From Pleurotus ostreatus/Saccharomyces cerevisiae fusant (Eukaryota; Opisthokonta), in NCBI GenBank assembly GCA_024196135.1, contig JAMQCK010000040.1, forward strand, positions 79,871 through 143,870: a stretch of DNA of 64,000 bases, read 5' to 3'. Below, one piece after another: positions 1-11,400 of the stretch (position 1 is the first letter of the stretch; every line of letters begins with the position of its first letter). Below the pieces are notes generated by a model. The model ran no database searches. It was not told the origin of the DNA and saw nothing but the letters and a program-made list of their open reading frames with translations. The position numbers and the translations under genes are program-made.

Positions 1-1389
1 AGTGGGAATATACTGCCATATATTGGGACGGCGGCGACGGTTCGCGATATGGTGGCGATGGCAGACTATCTCGACCCCGGGGTGCAGGAGATCAACTATT
101 GGGGTTTCTCGTACGGCTCCCTTCTTGGCATGACCTTCGTGAACAGTGCGTCTTCATCGTTCGTGTGCGCCCATTTGTAGACTGATCATATGTTGCTAGT
201 GTTCCCTGATCGCGTTGGCCGTGTTATTCTCGATGGCTGCGTAGGTGAGGGACACCTTGATCTGCACTGATGGGTAGGACTGATGACTTTGTTTTGAGAT
301 CCCATCCTCTACTACGACAAGCCCACGCCCGAAGTGGGTTCGTCTACTACTTGAACCTGAGGGCTGGACTTCTGACTTTCTCCAGCATTACGCTAACAAC
401 CTCAACACCACCGACGCCGCACTCGCTGGGTTTACCGACGGCTGCGCCAAGGCCGGCAAGGACGGTTGCCAGCTCGTTCAGACCGGCATCGAAACCGGCG
501 CCGACATCAAGGCGCGCATCCAGGGTTTCCTCGACGTAAGCCTTCATCTACGCTTTGTTCAGGGGACTCAAATTGAAGGACTCACCTCTCACAGCAAGCC
601 CACGACCTCGTCGAGTCCGGCGCCGACATGACCCAAACCCTCACCTCCGCCGAATTCCGCGGCCAGATCCTCTCCGCCCTCTACAGCCCCACCAACTGGG
701 GCAAATTCGCCGCCCTCGCCGCATCCTACGGCCAATCGCTCCAGGCCCTCTCCGCCAACGCCACCGTCCCCGCCGACCTTGCTTCACAACTCGCACCCTT
801 GAAGCGCAACTCCTCCCTCACGTACGAGGGCCCGGCAATCTGGTGCGGCGACGGCGTGGACGCGGGGAACATGACGATGCGGGATGGATTTGATGCGATC
901 GTGCAGGCGTCGGAGAATGTGTCGCCGTTCTTTGGCCCGAAGTGGTGGGATATTCCGGGTGTGCTTTGTTTCGCGTGGCCGGCGAGGGCTGTGGAGCGCT
1001 ATACGGGGCCGTGGGATAATAAGCTGAAGAATCGGGTGCTTGTTATTGGGAATACGGTGAGCTGGGCTGGCTCGTGGATGGGGTAGCTTGCTAATGTTTC
1101 TCATTTACAGGCGGACCCGGTCACCCCGTTCAAGAACGCTCAGCTTATGGCCGATCTGCTTGGAGAAAGCGCTGTACTCATTAGGCAGGATGGCTTTGGA
1201 CATGCCTCTGTTGCGGAGAAGTCGACCTGCACCGCCAACGTTGTTCACAAGTACTTTGAGGATGGCTCAGTAAGCTCAGGCTATGCATGATATGAAGCAT
1301 GGTCGTTGACATACTTCTAGCTCCCAGAGGACAACGACACCGTGTGCGAGATTGACGACTCCGTCGTGCTTTTCCCTCCCTCTCAGTGA
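1..1389 (+). CDS. Secreted alpha/beta-hydrolase, tripeptidyl-aminopeptidase (S33) type, 5' truncated
   Basis: C-terminal half of an alpha/beta-hydrolase probably cleaving short peptides from the N-terminus of substrates outside the cell. The window edge removes the start, signal peptide and oxyanion region. Visible exons are about 1-145, 200-244, 300-334, 396-535, 595-1056, 1111-1269 and 1321-1389. The nucleophile elbow reads GFSYGS near base 115, the likely acid is in ADPVTP (from 1111), and the likely general base is the His of GFGHAS. These order and spacings fit the S33 hydrolases that carry a TAP-like C-terminal domain. The last exon ends in VVLFPPSQ and a TGA stop. It is a close tandem paralogue of the next gene, with the same intron positions. 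The family is clear; the substrate is unknown. Confidence 0.82.
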
Positions 1390-2174
1390 ATCGGCTGAAA
1401 GTCGTTGGCCTACAGACTTTCCTTAGCTTACAACAATGTGATGCCCCACATTCTCTTGGAATGGACTCATTGCGTCTGCTACCAACTCGTCATCGGTCTT
1501 CGCCTGGCCAGCGTGCGTTGCGTTAAAACATCACCCATGTGACCGTGTGAAGGGTGGCCGGAACCGATGCCGCCATACCGGCCCATACGCGCGGCAAGTG
1601 CCGGACAAGGCTTGGTCACGACAACCATGTCGATGGGTGCACTTTCTTTCCATCTATCTTGATTGATTGGTATACCAGCAATGACTGTTTGCTCTGAATA
1701 TAGTCAGGGCGTTAGAAATCTTCTTCACCCGCCTCCAACTAGTAATGGTGCGTGCCAGTGTATTCGACCTGCCTTGCCTTCCGCTGACCCGCCATCAGAT
1801 CATACCACACCTCCATGTAGTACACCGAGTCTTTCTTACACTGATAAGAACCTTGCTGCCGATGACCGCTATTGGCACGCTGTGTATGCAACCCCTTGTA
1901 ATGATCATCTACCCTCTTCAAGAGGACCAGTCACAAGGTGCGTACCTCCGATGTCGGAGGATATGCCAAAGGCAAGATTCGCCGAGGCGTCCATCGACTG
2001 CTATCTTACATCGCACTGTCAAGTTTCTTACTCACTGTGACTCCAGGTTGCCGTCGAGCACTTGCTGGCGGCATAGCCTACGAGCGCCTCCTCCTAACGC
2101 CGCAAAGTAAGTAGGAAGGTATAAGTGCCGTAGCTAACCGAAACCGAGTGGCCGAGGTCTTCCTCTCCACTACG
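1390..2174. other. Intergenic, between tandem hydrolase genes
   Basis: No supported gene. It must hold the 3' end of the first hydrolase transcript and the promoter of the second. Short open frames here lack similarity to anything I recognise and have no intron-joined continuation. Confidence 0.6.
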
Positions 2175-4284
2175 ATGCAGAGGCCCTTCTCGTCCGTCAT
2201 GTTCCTTCTGAGTCTACTCATCGCGGCAGCCTCCTCTCTCGACGTGCTCGAAGCCAAGGTAGGTAAGACCTGTACTTGGTGACCGACCCGAGCCTCTGAA
2301 CGCATGCTAGCGCGATGCCGTGATGAAATGGTTTTCGTGCAGCGAGCTTGACTCCGAATTTGGCGATGTCAGCAAAGGACGGAATACATCCTGTGGCTAT
2401 TATGAAGTCCCGCTCGACTGGGCGGACGATTCTGCGGGGACCGCAAAGCTCGCGGTCGTCGTCTCTCGGGCCACAGAGGAGCGGTGGGGGACGGTCTTCG
2501 TAAACCCAGGTGTGCTCCAATCATACGCAACTAGTCATTACCTCTGTGTATTGAACATCTGGCTAGGTGGCCCAGGTGCTTCCGGTGTCGGCTTCATATT
2601 CGAATTCGGCCAGACAATGATCTCCGCAATCGGCGGCCACTACGATCTCGTCTCCTGGGACCCCCGCGGCTCGCACGGCCACTCCACCCCAGGCCCACCC
2701 GCTTGCTTCAACAGCACCGAAGAACGGATCCAATACTTGGCTGGCACGCTCGAAAGCACAGGCCTCGACATCGAAGGTAATCTCACCGACGACGGTCAAG
2801 TCGATGCCTTCTACTCGCATGTAGACGAGATGGAGGCGAAGTATGGGGGGTTGGGCGAACGCTGCCTGGCGGCGGATAGTGGAGGGATCCTTCCATACCT
2901 TGGGACGGCGGCTGCCGTGCGCGATTTGGTCTCGCTGGCGGATTATCTCGAGCCGGGAGTGCAGGAGATCAATTTCTGGGGATTCTCGTATGGGACTACG
3001 CTCGGGTTTACGTTCGTGAACAGTAAGTACTTGCACGAGCAGTAGATTTCACTCAAGGCTGAAGCGCGTGCGCAGTGTTCCCGGACCGCGTCGGTCGTGT
3101 TGTTCTCCAGAGCTGTGCGAGTCAGTATCTTTGTATCTCTTCGCGCCATATCTTGACGCTGGCAGATCCTATCTTATATGCGGATAGGCCTACGACTCAG
3201 GTAGACTGGCTACCGTCTCCCAAGACGCTTAAGTAGACTGAACTACCCCCAGCAATTTGCCAACTTCTTGGTCGCCACCGACAAGGTCTTCGACGGCTTC
3301 GCTGAGGCTTGCGCGATGGGTGGCAAGAGCGGCTGTGCCCTCGTGCAGACTGAGAACGACACAGGAGCCGACATTGAGCAGCGTATCAGAGACCTCCTCG
3401 ACGTGCGCTCTTTTGCGTCAACCAAGCCCACGTATACTGATCCTCTTCGCAGCTTGCACACGATCTCCTTGTCAACGGCACAAACATGTCCGACACCCTC
3501 ACCTCCGCCGAGTACCGCGAGACCCTATACGCAGTCATGTACTCGCCCTCCAGCTGGTCGGCCTTCGCCAACCTGACCGCCGTCTACGCCGAGTCACTAG
3601 ACCTCCTCGGAGCCAACCAGCCCATCCCGACGAATATAAGCCAGGTCCTTCGGATGTACAAGATCGAAGCCAGCCTGACGCCTACATACGAGAGCGAGGC
3701 GATCTGGTGCGGTGATAGTGTCGACGCCGGCAATATGACAATGCGCGACGGCTTCGAGGCCATCGTACAGGCCTCGAAGGACGTTTCGAGTCTGTTTGGC
3801 CCGCGTTGGTGGGACATACCAGGCAACCTATGCTTCGCGTGGCCGGTACGCGCTGTAGAGCGGTACACGGGCCCATGGGACAAGGAATTGAGCAATCGCA
3901 TACTCGTCATTGGGAACACAGTAAGGTTTCTGCTTGCGCCTGATGGCAACGCGCTAACAAATACAAATGTAAAGGCGGACCCCATCACGCCGTTGGAGAA
4001 CTCCCAGCTCATGGTCGACCTCCTCATTAACAGCGCCACCCTATTGATCCAGGATCTCTTCGGCCACGCCTTCTTTGCGGAGCCGTCGACGTGTACTGCC
4101 AAAATTGTCAACAAGTACTTCGAGGATGGCGCGGTGAGTACACCGTCGTTGCAACACTTACATTCGTCTCATTTGCCAGCAGCTCCCAGCCGACGGCACG
4201 GTGTGCAAGGTGGACGATAGCGTCGTCCTGTTTCCAGCCGCCAACGCCTCGAAGGGCGCTGGCGGCGTGGCAAGAGATCCCTGA
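2175..4284 (+). CDS. Secreted alpha/beta-hydrolase, tripeptidyl-aminopeptidase (S33) type, complete
   Basis: Complete paralogue of the gene at 1-1389. Exon 1 (2175-2258) encodes a 28-residue N-terminus with a hydrophobic core (MFLLSLLIAAASS), a typical secretion signal. The next exons (from 2311 and 2567) carry the oxyanion-hole motif NPGGPGASG split by an intron, then the DPRGSHGHS segment. The nucleophile is Ser at about residue 235 in GFSYGT. The acid is likely the Asp of ADPITP (exon starting near 3975) and the base the His of LFGHAFF. Several NxS/T sites suggest glycosylation. The final exon ends ANASKGAGGVARDP followed by TGA. Known members of this family (Streptomyces tripeptidyl aminopeptidase, fungal homologues) are exopeptidases or related hydrolases; the actual substrate here is inferred. 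The ATG was chosen because it gives the signal peptide. Confidence 0.88.
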
Positions 4285-5758
4285 CCGAGTCTAGTTAGTC
4301 GATGGCTTGAGAACGTTCAATAAACACTTATCTTTCGCTCATGTGCACACGCCGCGTCCTGGTCGCCATCGACCTCATCACACCGTCCGCGCGAACCGCA
4401 GGTCAACGGGGATGCGCGAAGCGTTACCATGCCCGACCCGGCACAGCAGCGGCTGCTCGAATGCTACTGAATGGCGTGTTGGCAGCAGCCGCGACAACCG
4501 CACTACAGCATCCTCGCCGAGTGCACGCGCAGGCCGAACACTCACCACTGAGCCCGGGCCAGCCGCTGGGAAAGGGGCGAGAGCGTCGTGCAAGAGTCAG
4601 CATACGTCGAAGGGCGAGTGAATCGGCGGGACTTATCTGAGGAAGGCGATATCAGGCTGCGCCCCGGTCGACATCATGTCGTCTGCAACGCTCGCGAGAA
4701 CCGCAGGTCAACGAGACAGACGCATGACCGTTACCGTGCACCGCCGGCATGACAGTTTTGCGAGGACACCCCGGCGCTCGCCGAAACGAAGCACCAAAGT
4801 ACTCACCTCGCGCATGCTGCGGCCAGGCGTAGTCGAGAGAATCTGTGGAGGGCAACGCAGCGCCGCCAAGGCGGGAAGACACCAAGTAACTCACGAGCAA
4901 AGGCGCCTCTCGTATCCTGAGCACTCGAAGGAAAGCGACGACCGTGAACTAGGGAATCTGTTAGCTACAGACCTGAGCACTTGATGACAAGGACTTACGA
5001 TGGGGAGCAGGAAGCATGAAAGGCCCGGGGAAGTTGTCGAACGGGGCGGTGGACAGCTCGTATATAAGCAAAAGGAAGAAATACAGGAGGCGTCAAAGCT
5101 GTAGAGCATTAGCGTCGATCCTCAGCCAGAATAACGGAGCACTCACGTGTTTCGGCCGTGGCTCCAAAAAGGGAAAGTCATGGTCGTTCCTCCCAACGGT
5201 GACGGCCTTCATGATTATTAGCGCCATCTCTGTCCCTTCGGCACATCATCTGCCTTTCAATGGTATATTCTGACGGATATCTTTTCCTATCTTGGCCTTC
5301 GTCCGGACCGTTTCCGCGCTATCACAATCTGCTCTTGCCGCCCCGCGCGTGCCCCCGCCCTCGCTTTTCGTCGCCAGCCAGCGAAGGTGGCTACGCCCGG
5401 GTAGCATGAAATGGTCCGCGTCTACATAAACGCCCAGGCGTGACGTCTTGGGATTTGTCTGGGTGGCTATGGGCTGGGCTCGCGTCGCGCCTCACACGTC
5501 GCGCGCATAACCGCGCGGTAGGCGCTTGTACCTGTATCCCGCTCTGACCTGTATGGTCGAGGAAGCAGCCTTATTTTATTATCGTGCGACGGCCGGTGTT
5601 GCTCGCCTGGGTATATCAGACATTGCGCGGAAAATAGTATGGCGTGGCAGGTTTCAGAACATCAGACCTGGTCCGATCCCATTTGGTAGTATCTGCACCG
5701 CTTGCACTTCTGCTCTTCCTTTCATCACCAGTTGCGCTCACCTCCTATTTCCAAAACC
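4285..5758. other. Gene-free spacer with a diverged direct repeat and an isolated TATA box
   Basis: No protein-coding gene could be supported. Two segments beginning near 4392 and 4691 share the core ACCGCAGGTCAACG followed by a CGTTACC block, so they look like old duplicates about 300 bp apart. A strong TATA-like string lies at 5060-5067 with no recognisable gene within the next few hundred bases. The 3' end of the spacer contains the promoter of the trypsin-like gene. Confidence 0.5.
4391..4745 (+). repeat. Diverged direct repeat pair, about 300 bp apart
   Basis: The 14-base string ACCGCAGGTCAACG occurs near 4397 and again near 4698. Each is preceded by a GCG(A)GA/GCGA block and followed within about 30 bases by CGTTACC. 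The rest has drifted. It could be a relic of a local duplication or of a mobile element; no terminal structures are visible. Confidence 0.45.
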
Positions 5759-7701
5759 ATGTCCAGTCCAGGTAAGCCCTCCGCAGCATTTTCTGGGCAC
5801 CACACATCTAAAATATCTGATAGTTGACGATTCGCGTCCTCCTCCCCCTGAACCCCCTCTTCCGAAGAAGACCATATCGGGCTCGGCGGGCAGTGGAAGT
5901 AGCAGCTCCGGAGACGATGCGAGCGTGCCCCGCGTCTCAAGCGACGGCGACTCCAGTATGATTTCCACGGACACTCCTTTCCACGGCATATCCAAGGATG
6001 AAGCCAATCATTATTACGCGGGCATCCGGCACGGCGGTGGCGGTCCGAAACTCATATACCGAACGTCCAAAGACCAGTTTGCTCCACCCCTGGGACCTGA
6101 GACTAGCCGTGGCTTCGTTAGTTTCTGTCCAGTCCCGACCGGCCACTGCGTCAGCGAAGTTGGGGTATGGGATGCTATCCGACCTGCGGTACGTGACTGT
6201 TCTCCGTATACAGTGAGCGCATGAGCTGACGGACGTTCCAGATTATCAAGACACTCGACAAGCATGGCATCTACTGGAATGCGGTCAACCTAGTCTGCTT
6301 TCGCTGGGATACCCTTGACGACGAAGGGCAGGCTGGCGTCCACACCACGAACCCTACTATCTGGATCGTCGTCGCCCCTGACTCCCTGACTTGGGATGTC
6401 GCTCATGACTGTGCCTCCGAACTGCAGGCGCTCGTCAACAGCCAACGACTCGTCGATGTTGACATCTCCTTTGTCGAGTCGGAGGTCAACTCGCTTGCAG
6501 GCCCCATCCTTCTTGCCCCAGCAACCGATCACGATCCTCTGGCGTCTGTCAGCGATGCCCTATCGACTGCACTCAGCTTACCTATTGCTGGTCTCAACCG
6601 GGACGCGCAGGGCACGCTCGGCGCCTACTTCATCGTCGGCAAAGATCTATATGCATTCACTGCGCGTCATGTGTTGTTCAGCCTCGATGGCCCCAACTAC
6701 GAATATAGCTCCCCTCGTGCGTGCCACCTGCTTCATTCTTGGACTTACTCTGATATCAATCCCAGCACTTCCGAAGAAGGAAGTCGTCGTGATGGGAAAC
6801 CATGCTTTCCAGAAGTACGAAGCCTCCATCGACAAGCAGATTTCCATTATGGAGGACGTCGTTACGACGTGGACTCTGCATATCCACGCCATGGAGTCGC
6901 GGGGCGATACCGGTGATGGTAGATACGCGGAAAAACAACGAGAACTAGCAGCTGCGCAGGTTGAATTTGATGCGCTCGCTCAGTTCAAGACCCAGATCCA
7001 TTCTCGCTGGTGGAAACCTGAGGATCGCGTTATAGGGCACGTTGTCTGGGCACCCGCAATCGCGCGCGGCCTCCATTCCAGCTATACTACAGACATCTGT
7101 GTCATCAAAATCAAGAAAAGGAAGTTCAAAAACTTCAGGGGGAACGTTCTCAGCCTAGGTGCGTGTCTATCCCACCTCACGCATCGAAATAGCGTTGAAG
7201 TCTAATGCTGTGCATACAGGTCGAGAGATTGCGCTCCGGGAATTCATCAGGCGTATGAAAGCCTCTATCTCAGCCCGCTTCACCTATCCCGAGAACGGGC
7301 TCTTTCCCCTGCACGGCATACTGCCCGTAGCCGACATCGCCAACCCCAAGAGAGCGCCTTGCCGCGTCATCAAGCGCGGTCTCGCCACCCAGACCACCAT
7401 CGGAACGCTGTCAGCGTTCCTGGCCACCGTACGCCACTACAGTCTCTCGGGCACTTTCGATACCGACGAAGTGGCTATCCTTCCCGACTCCGAAGCTTCC
7501 TTCTCTCGTGTTGGTGACTCTGGTTCCATCATTGTCGATGGCCTTGGTCGATACGTCGGCCTGCTTACAAGTGGCATGGGCGAGGCTCAGACGAGCGATA
7601 TCACCTACGCTACACCTATGGAGTCGGTTTGGAAGATCATCCAGCAGAAGTTTCCTGGCGCTGAGCTCGACTTTGATCTCGCGAAGTTCATGGCAGCCTA
7701 A
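5759..7701 (+). CDS. Trypsin-like protein of an uncharacterised basidiomycete family
   Basis: Five exons (5759-5771, 5824-6188, 6242-6716, 6766-7158, 7220-7701) give about 575 residues. The first exon codes only MSSP plus one base, and the second begins DDSRPPPPEPPLPKKT; I recognise this tiny first exon and Pro-rich start from many Agaricomycete proteins annotated as hypothetical. The C-terminal half contains a likely chymotrypsin-fold triad: His269 in TARHVLF, Asp394 in TTDICVIKI and Ser516 in VGDSGSI. Between His and Asp lies a charged helical stretch (about residues 290-370) that may form a coiled coil. There is no signal peptide, so an intracellular protein is likely. The protease fold is inferred from motifs; activity is unproven. 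The start is fixed by the exon 1-2 junction. Confidence 0.8.
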
Positions 7702-8402
7702 CTTATTCCATCACCTTGCTTGCAAGGTCTCTTGCAAACCCTTTATTCTTCGGGATTTCTAGTACACACGGACAAACAACGCTTAACCTACCTCAGTTCG
7801 AACCCTGATCTTGTCTCGCAAGCAAGGTCTCCGCCGGGCGCAGCCGGCGCTTCCCCTAGTATGTATTGTAGTTTGAATTTCTGTCATCGAATCTGAATCG
7901 TCGTCGCGCGGACGTGGTGTCGCGTGCACCCAAGACAGAGGAAGGAAGGTAGGTCAGTAGCCGTTGGGAGTTGTAGAGTAATCCCAAGAAAGAACGGACG
8001 GACCGATGGATACCGAAGTACTGACGACGAGACGGAGCAATTCCACCGTCTAAATGATGAGCGATGGCGGCGAAATCCCTACGGGTTCGTCGGGGAGACT
8101 GACTTCATGCGAGGCAGGACGATCGCTTCACGAGCCCTGAACATTCTGGGACGCGAGTAAGGTGTAAAACAGTGGCCCGCTACCGTCCTAAGAGCTGTGC
8201 CCACTGATCGGAATTGCGCAACCCAGGGGCGCTGATCAATGACCGTAGCAGCATATATATGGTGAATATTGTACACTTTGTAACTGTATGTATGCGAAAG
8301 TAATGTATGCAGATGTGTCGAATTATTGGACCCCTTGAGTGCGTGCGTGCATGCGTAAAACAATAATGATATCCTGGAAGATGGTCGTGCGTGCGTGCGT
8401 AA
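7702..8402. other. Convergent intergenic region with GTGC microsatellites
   Basis: This lies between two genes that end toward each other and has no supported gene. Two short runs of GTGC units occur near 8339-8356 and 8386-8400, the second almost touching the MOT1 stop codon. Confidence 0.55.
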
Positions 8403-11400
8403 TCAGCGTCCTATCGTGCTCATGAAGCTCTCGAGATCTAGGCCTTGGTACTCTTCCTCGGCGGGGAGGTCCTCCAGTCCTTGGAGGACCTTGTTTTGTA
8501 GGCCGGCCTCCGCGATGTCTTTGCTCTTCTTCTTCGCTGCGGCGGCCGCATCTTCCTCTTCAGTGGTGCGCTTGAATAGATCTAGGACGAGGTCTGTATC
8601 CATCGACGCCAAGCCGGAGTTTTGTTGGGTAACAACGGAGTTGGCGATGTTGAGCTTGAAGCGTTGCAAACTGGGGGGTGTGTTAGTTCAACGGCGGGCA
8701 GAGGCGAAGTCGGGAAGCTTACCCCATGATCTTCTCCTCTAACGTGCCCTTCGTGATGAGACGGTAGACGTTGACAACCTTCTTCTGACCAATGCGATGC
8801 GCGCGGTCCATCGCCTGGAGGTCCTTCATCGGATTCCAGTCGTGCTCGACGAAGATAACGGTGTCCGCGCCGGTCAACGTCAGACCGAGACCGCCGACGT
8901 GCGTCGTCAGCAGGAGACAGTCAATACTGGGATCGCTGTTGAACGTCTGGACAATGGCATGACGCTTGCTGGCGTCGGTCCCGCCATCGAGTCGCATGTA
9001 GGTCACCGACGGCATGTGCTGTTTGAATAGGTCCGACTCGATGATATCCAACATCTGCTTCATCTGGCAGAAGATGAGGACGCGGTGCTGCGAGAAGGCG
9101 CCAGCCGATTCGGGACCCGCGTCAATCAACTCGCTCTTCCCAGACTCAGCTGCAGAAGCGGTGACGCCGATGCCGCAGTCGGTCAGCAGTTGCCTGGAAC
9201 ATGCGTCAGTCGAGTAGTAAGAGGATGGGCGTGTGAGTGACGTACTTCAGTGCGAGGAGCTTGGGCGCATGCTGGATATCCTTCAGACCGTCGGCCGGAC
9301 GGTCGACCTTCAAGCCCAACCGATCCAGGTTCGCGGCGATCGCCTCCTGATCCGCCTTGAGGACGAGCGCGGGGTGGTTGCACAGCTTGCGCAGATACTG
9401 AAGCGACTGGAAGATGTGCTGCTTCTCGACCTTCTGCGCGGCAGATTGCGCCGCCACAACGGCACCTTCCGCAGACGCGAGAGCCCTGGACTTCGCGAAG
9501 TCGTCGTACATGTTCTTCTGCATGTCGGAGAGCTCGCAGTAGTAGTCCTGGATGATCTTCGGAGGCAGATCGTTCAAGACGTCCTCCTTCAAGCGTCTCA
9601 GAAGGAAGGGTAGGACCTGCTTGTGGAGGGCCTCAAGTGCCAGTGCCGCTGAAGCGATGGTCAGATGAGAAGTTCAGAAAGTCGAGAGGTAACGTACCAG
9701 CTTCGCCATTCTTCGCCTTGCCATCCCTGTTGGACAAGATGGGCTTGCCGAAGCGCTCGTTGAACGAGGCCTCGGTCCCCAGAAAGCCCGGCATGAGGAA
9801 GTCGAACAAACTCCACAACTCGAGCACGTTGTTCTGGATCGGCGTTCCAGAGAGGATAAGTCGATGCTGCGAGTTGAGCGACTTCACCGCCTTCGTCAAC
9901 TTGGTTTTCGCATTCTTGATGACGTGACCCTCGTCGAGGATGCAGTATAGCCACTGGATGTTGCCGAGGCTGGAGATGTCGTTGCGAACGACCTCGTAGG
10001 AAGTAATGACGACGTCGTAGGACTTCAGCTTGCTGAGGATCTTCGTACGCTCGCGCGCGTTGCCCGTATAGAGGACTGGACGAAGGTTCTCGACGTACTT
10101 GAGAATCTCGTAGTACCAGTGGCCGGTGAGCGTCGGCGGGCAGATGATGAGGGACGGGAGGTGGACGGCGTCGGGAGACTGCGTCTCTTTGAACCGTTCA
10201 GCGCGTTCGTGGTGCTTGCTTGCGAGGATGCAAATAGACTGCAGAGTTTTGCCCAAACCCATATCTGCAAGACTGATCAGTTCTGTGGCCATAAGGGCGG
10301 TAGGGACTTTTTACCGTCGCAAAGTATGCCATGAAGCTGGTACTTGGCGAGGAAAGCCAACCAGTTGACACCATCTTGCTGATACTTGCGCAGCTCTGCC
10401 TTGACAGGTACCGGAATCTCGTACGGCTCAACCTTCGAACCATCCAGCAGCTGCATGAGGAACTGACGCTCCTCCTCGCGGCGCTTGAGCAGCTCTTCGG
10501 AGAAGCCTGGTGGATCGGGCAAGCCAGCCTAACAACAGTCAGCCACTGCAAGTAGAGATATCGTAGGTCTGTGCATACCTCAAGCGGTACCATCTTGACA
10601 AGGGATGCGAAGGTATTCGTAGCAGTTGCCCGAACGTCACCGTCCGAGTCGCTCATACGGCCGAGGACGGGCACAACCATGAAGATGACATAGGGCAGAG
10701 CCTTGATGTCAAGCTTTTGCACGATGTCTATGCGCAAGAGTCAGCCTTCACTTAGGGCAACAACTCTCCTACTCACGGTAAAGCAACTCCATTGACCCTT
10801 GCCTGTTCGTCAAGGACAAAGCATCCCCAAGCAACGGCACCACCCTCTCAATCACAAAACGCATCGCCTCCGTCGTCAGCACAGCGCACACAGTCGCAAA
10901 ACTACGCGCCGCAATCTGCCGTATGATCGCATACTTGCTCTGCAGCGCGAGCAGGATCATCGGGAACAGCTGCGTCAACCGCGGCCACAGCTCCTCGTGC
11001 AGCGCCGGAATGACCGCCTCGAGCACGGAGAGCGTGTCGATGACATTCTGACCCGCGTTCGCGTCCGCGCTGAGGAACTTGTCGGACTCCTCTGGCGAGC
11101 TGGCGTTGAACTGGCCAAGGAGACCGCCGGCGATGGACGTCCACATGTTCGGCACGACGTCGAGTAATTGGGGGCCGAACCTGGTGGAGAGGCCGCGGAA
11201 GGCGATCGTCGCGCCGCGCGCTGATATCTGCTTGCTGTGGTCGCTGACGGTCTCCTCCTCGACCTTGGCGGAAGCCTTGCCATTTTTCTGCTGATCTGCT
11301 GGGCGAAGACCGATTGCGGAGAGGATGCCCTGATGGACCTTGCGCTTCTCGGCGAAGATGGGGGTGTACGAAGTGTCCTGGCAAAGGAAGGTGCACAGAT

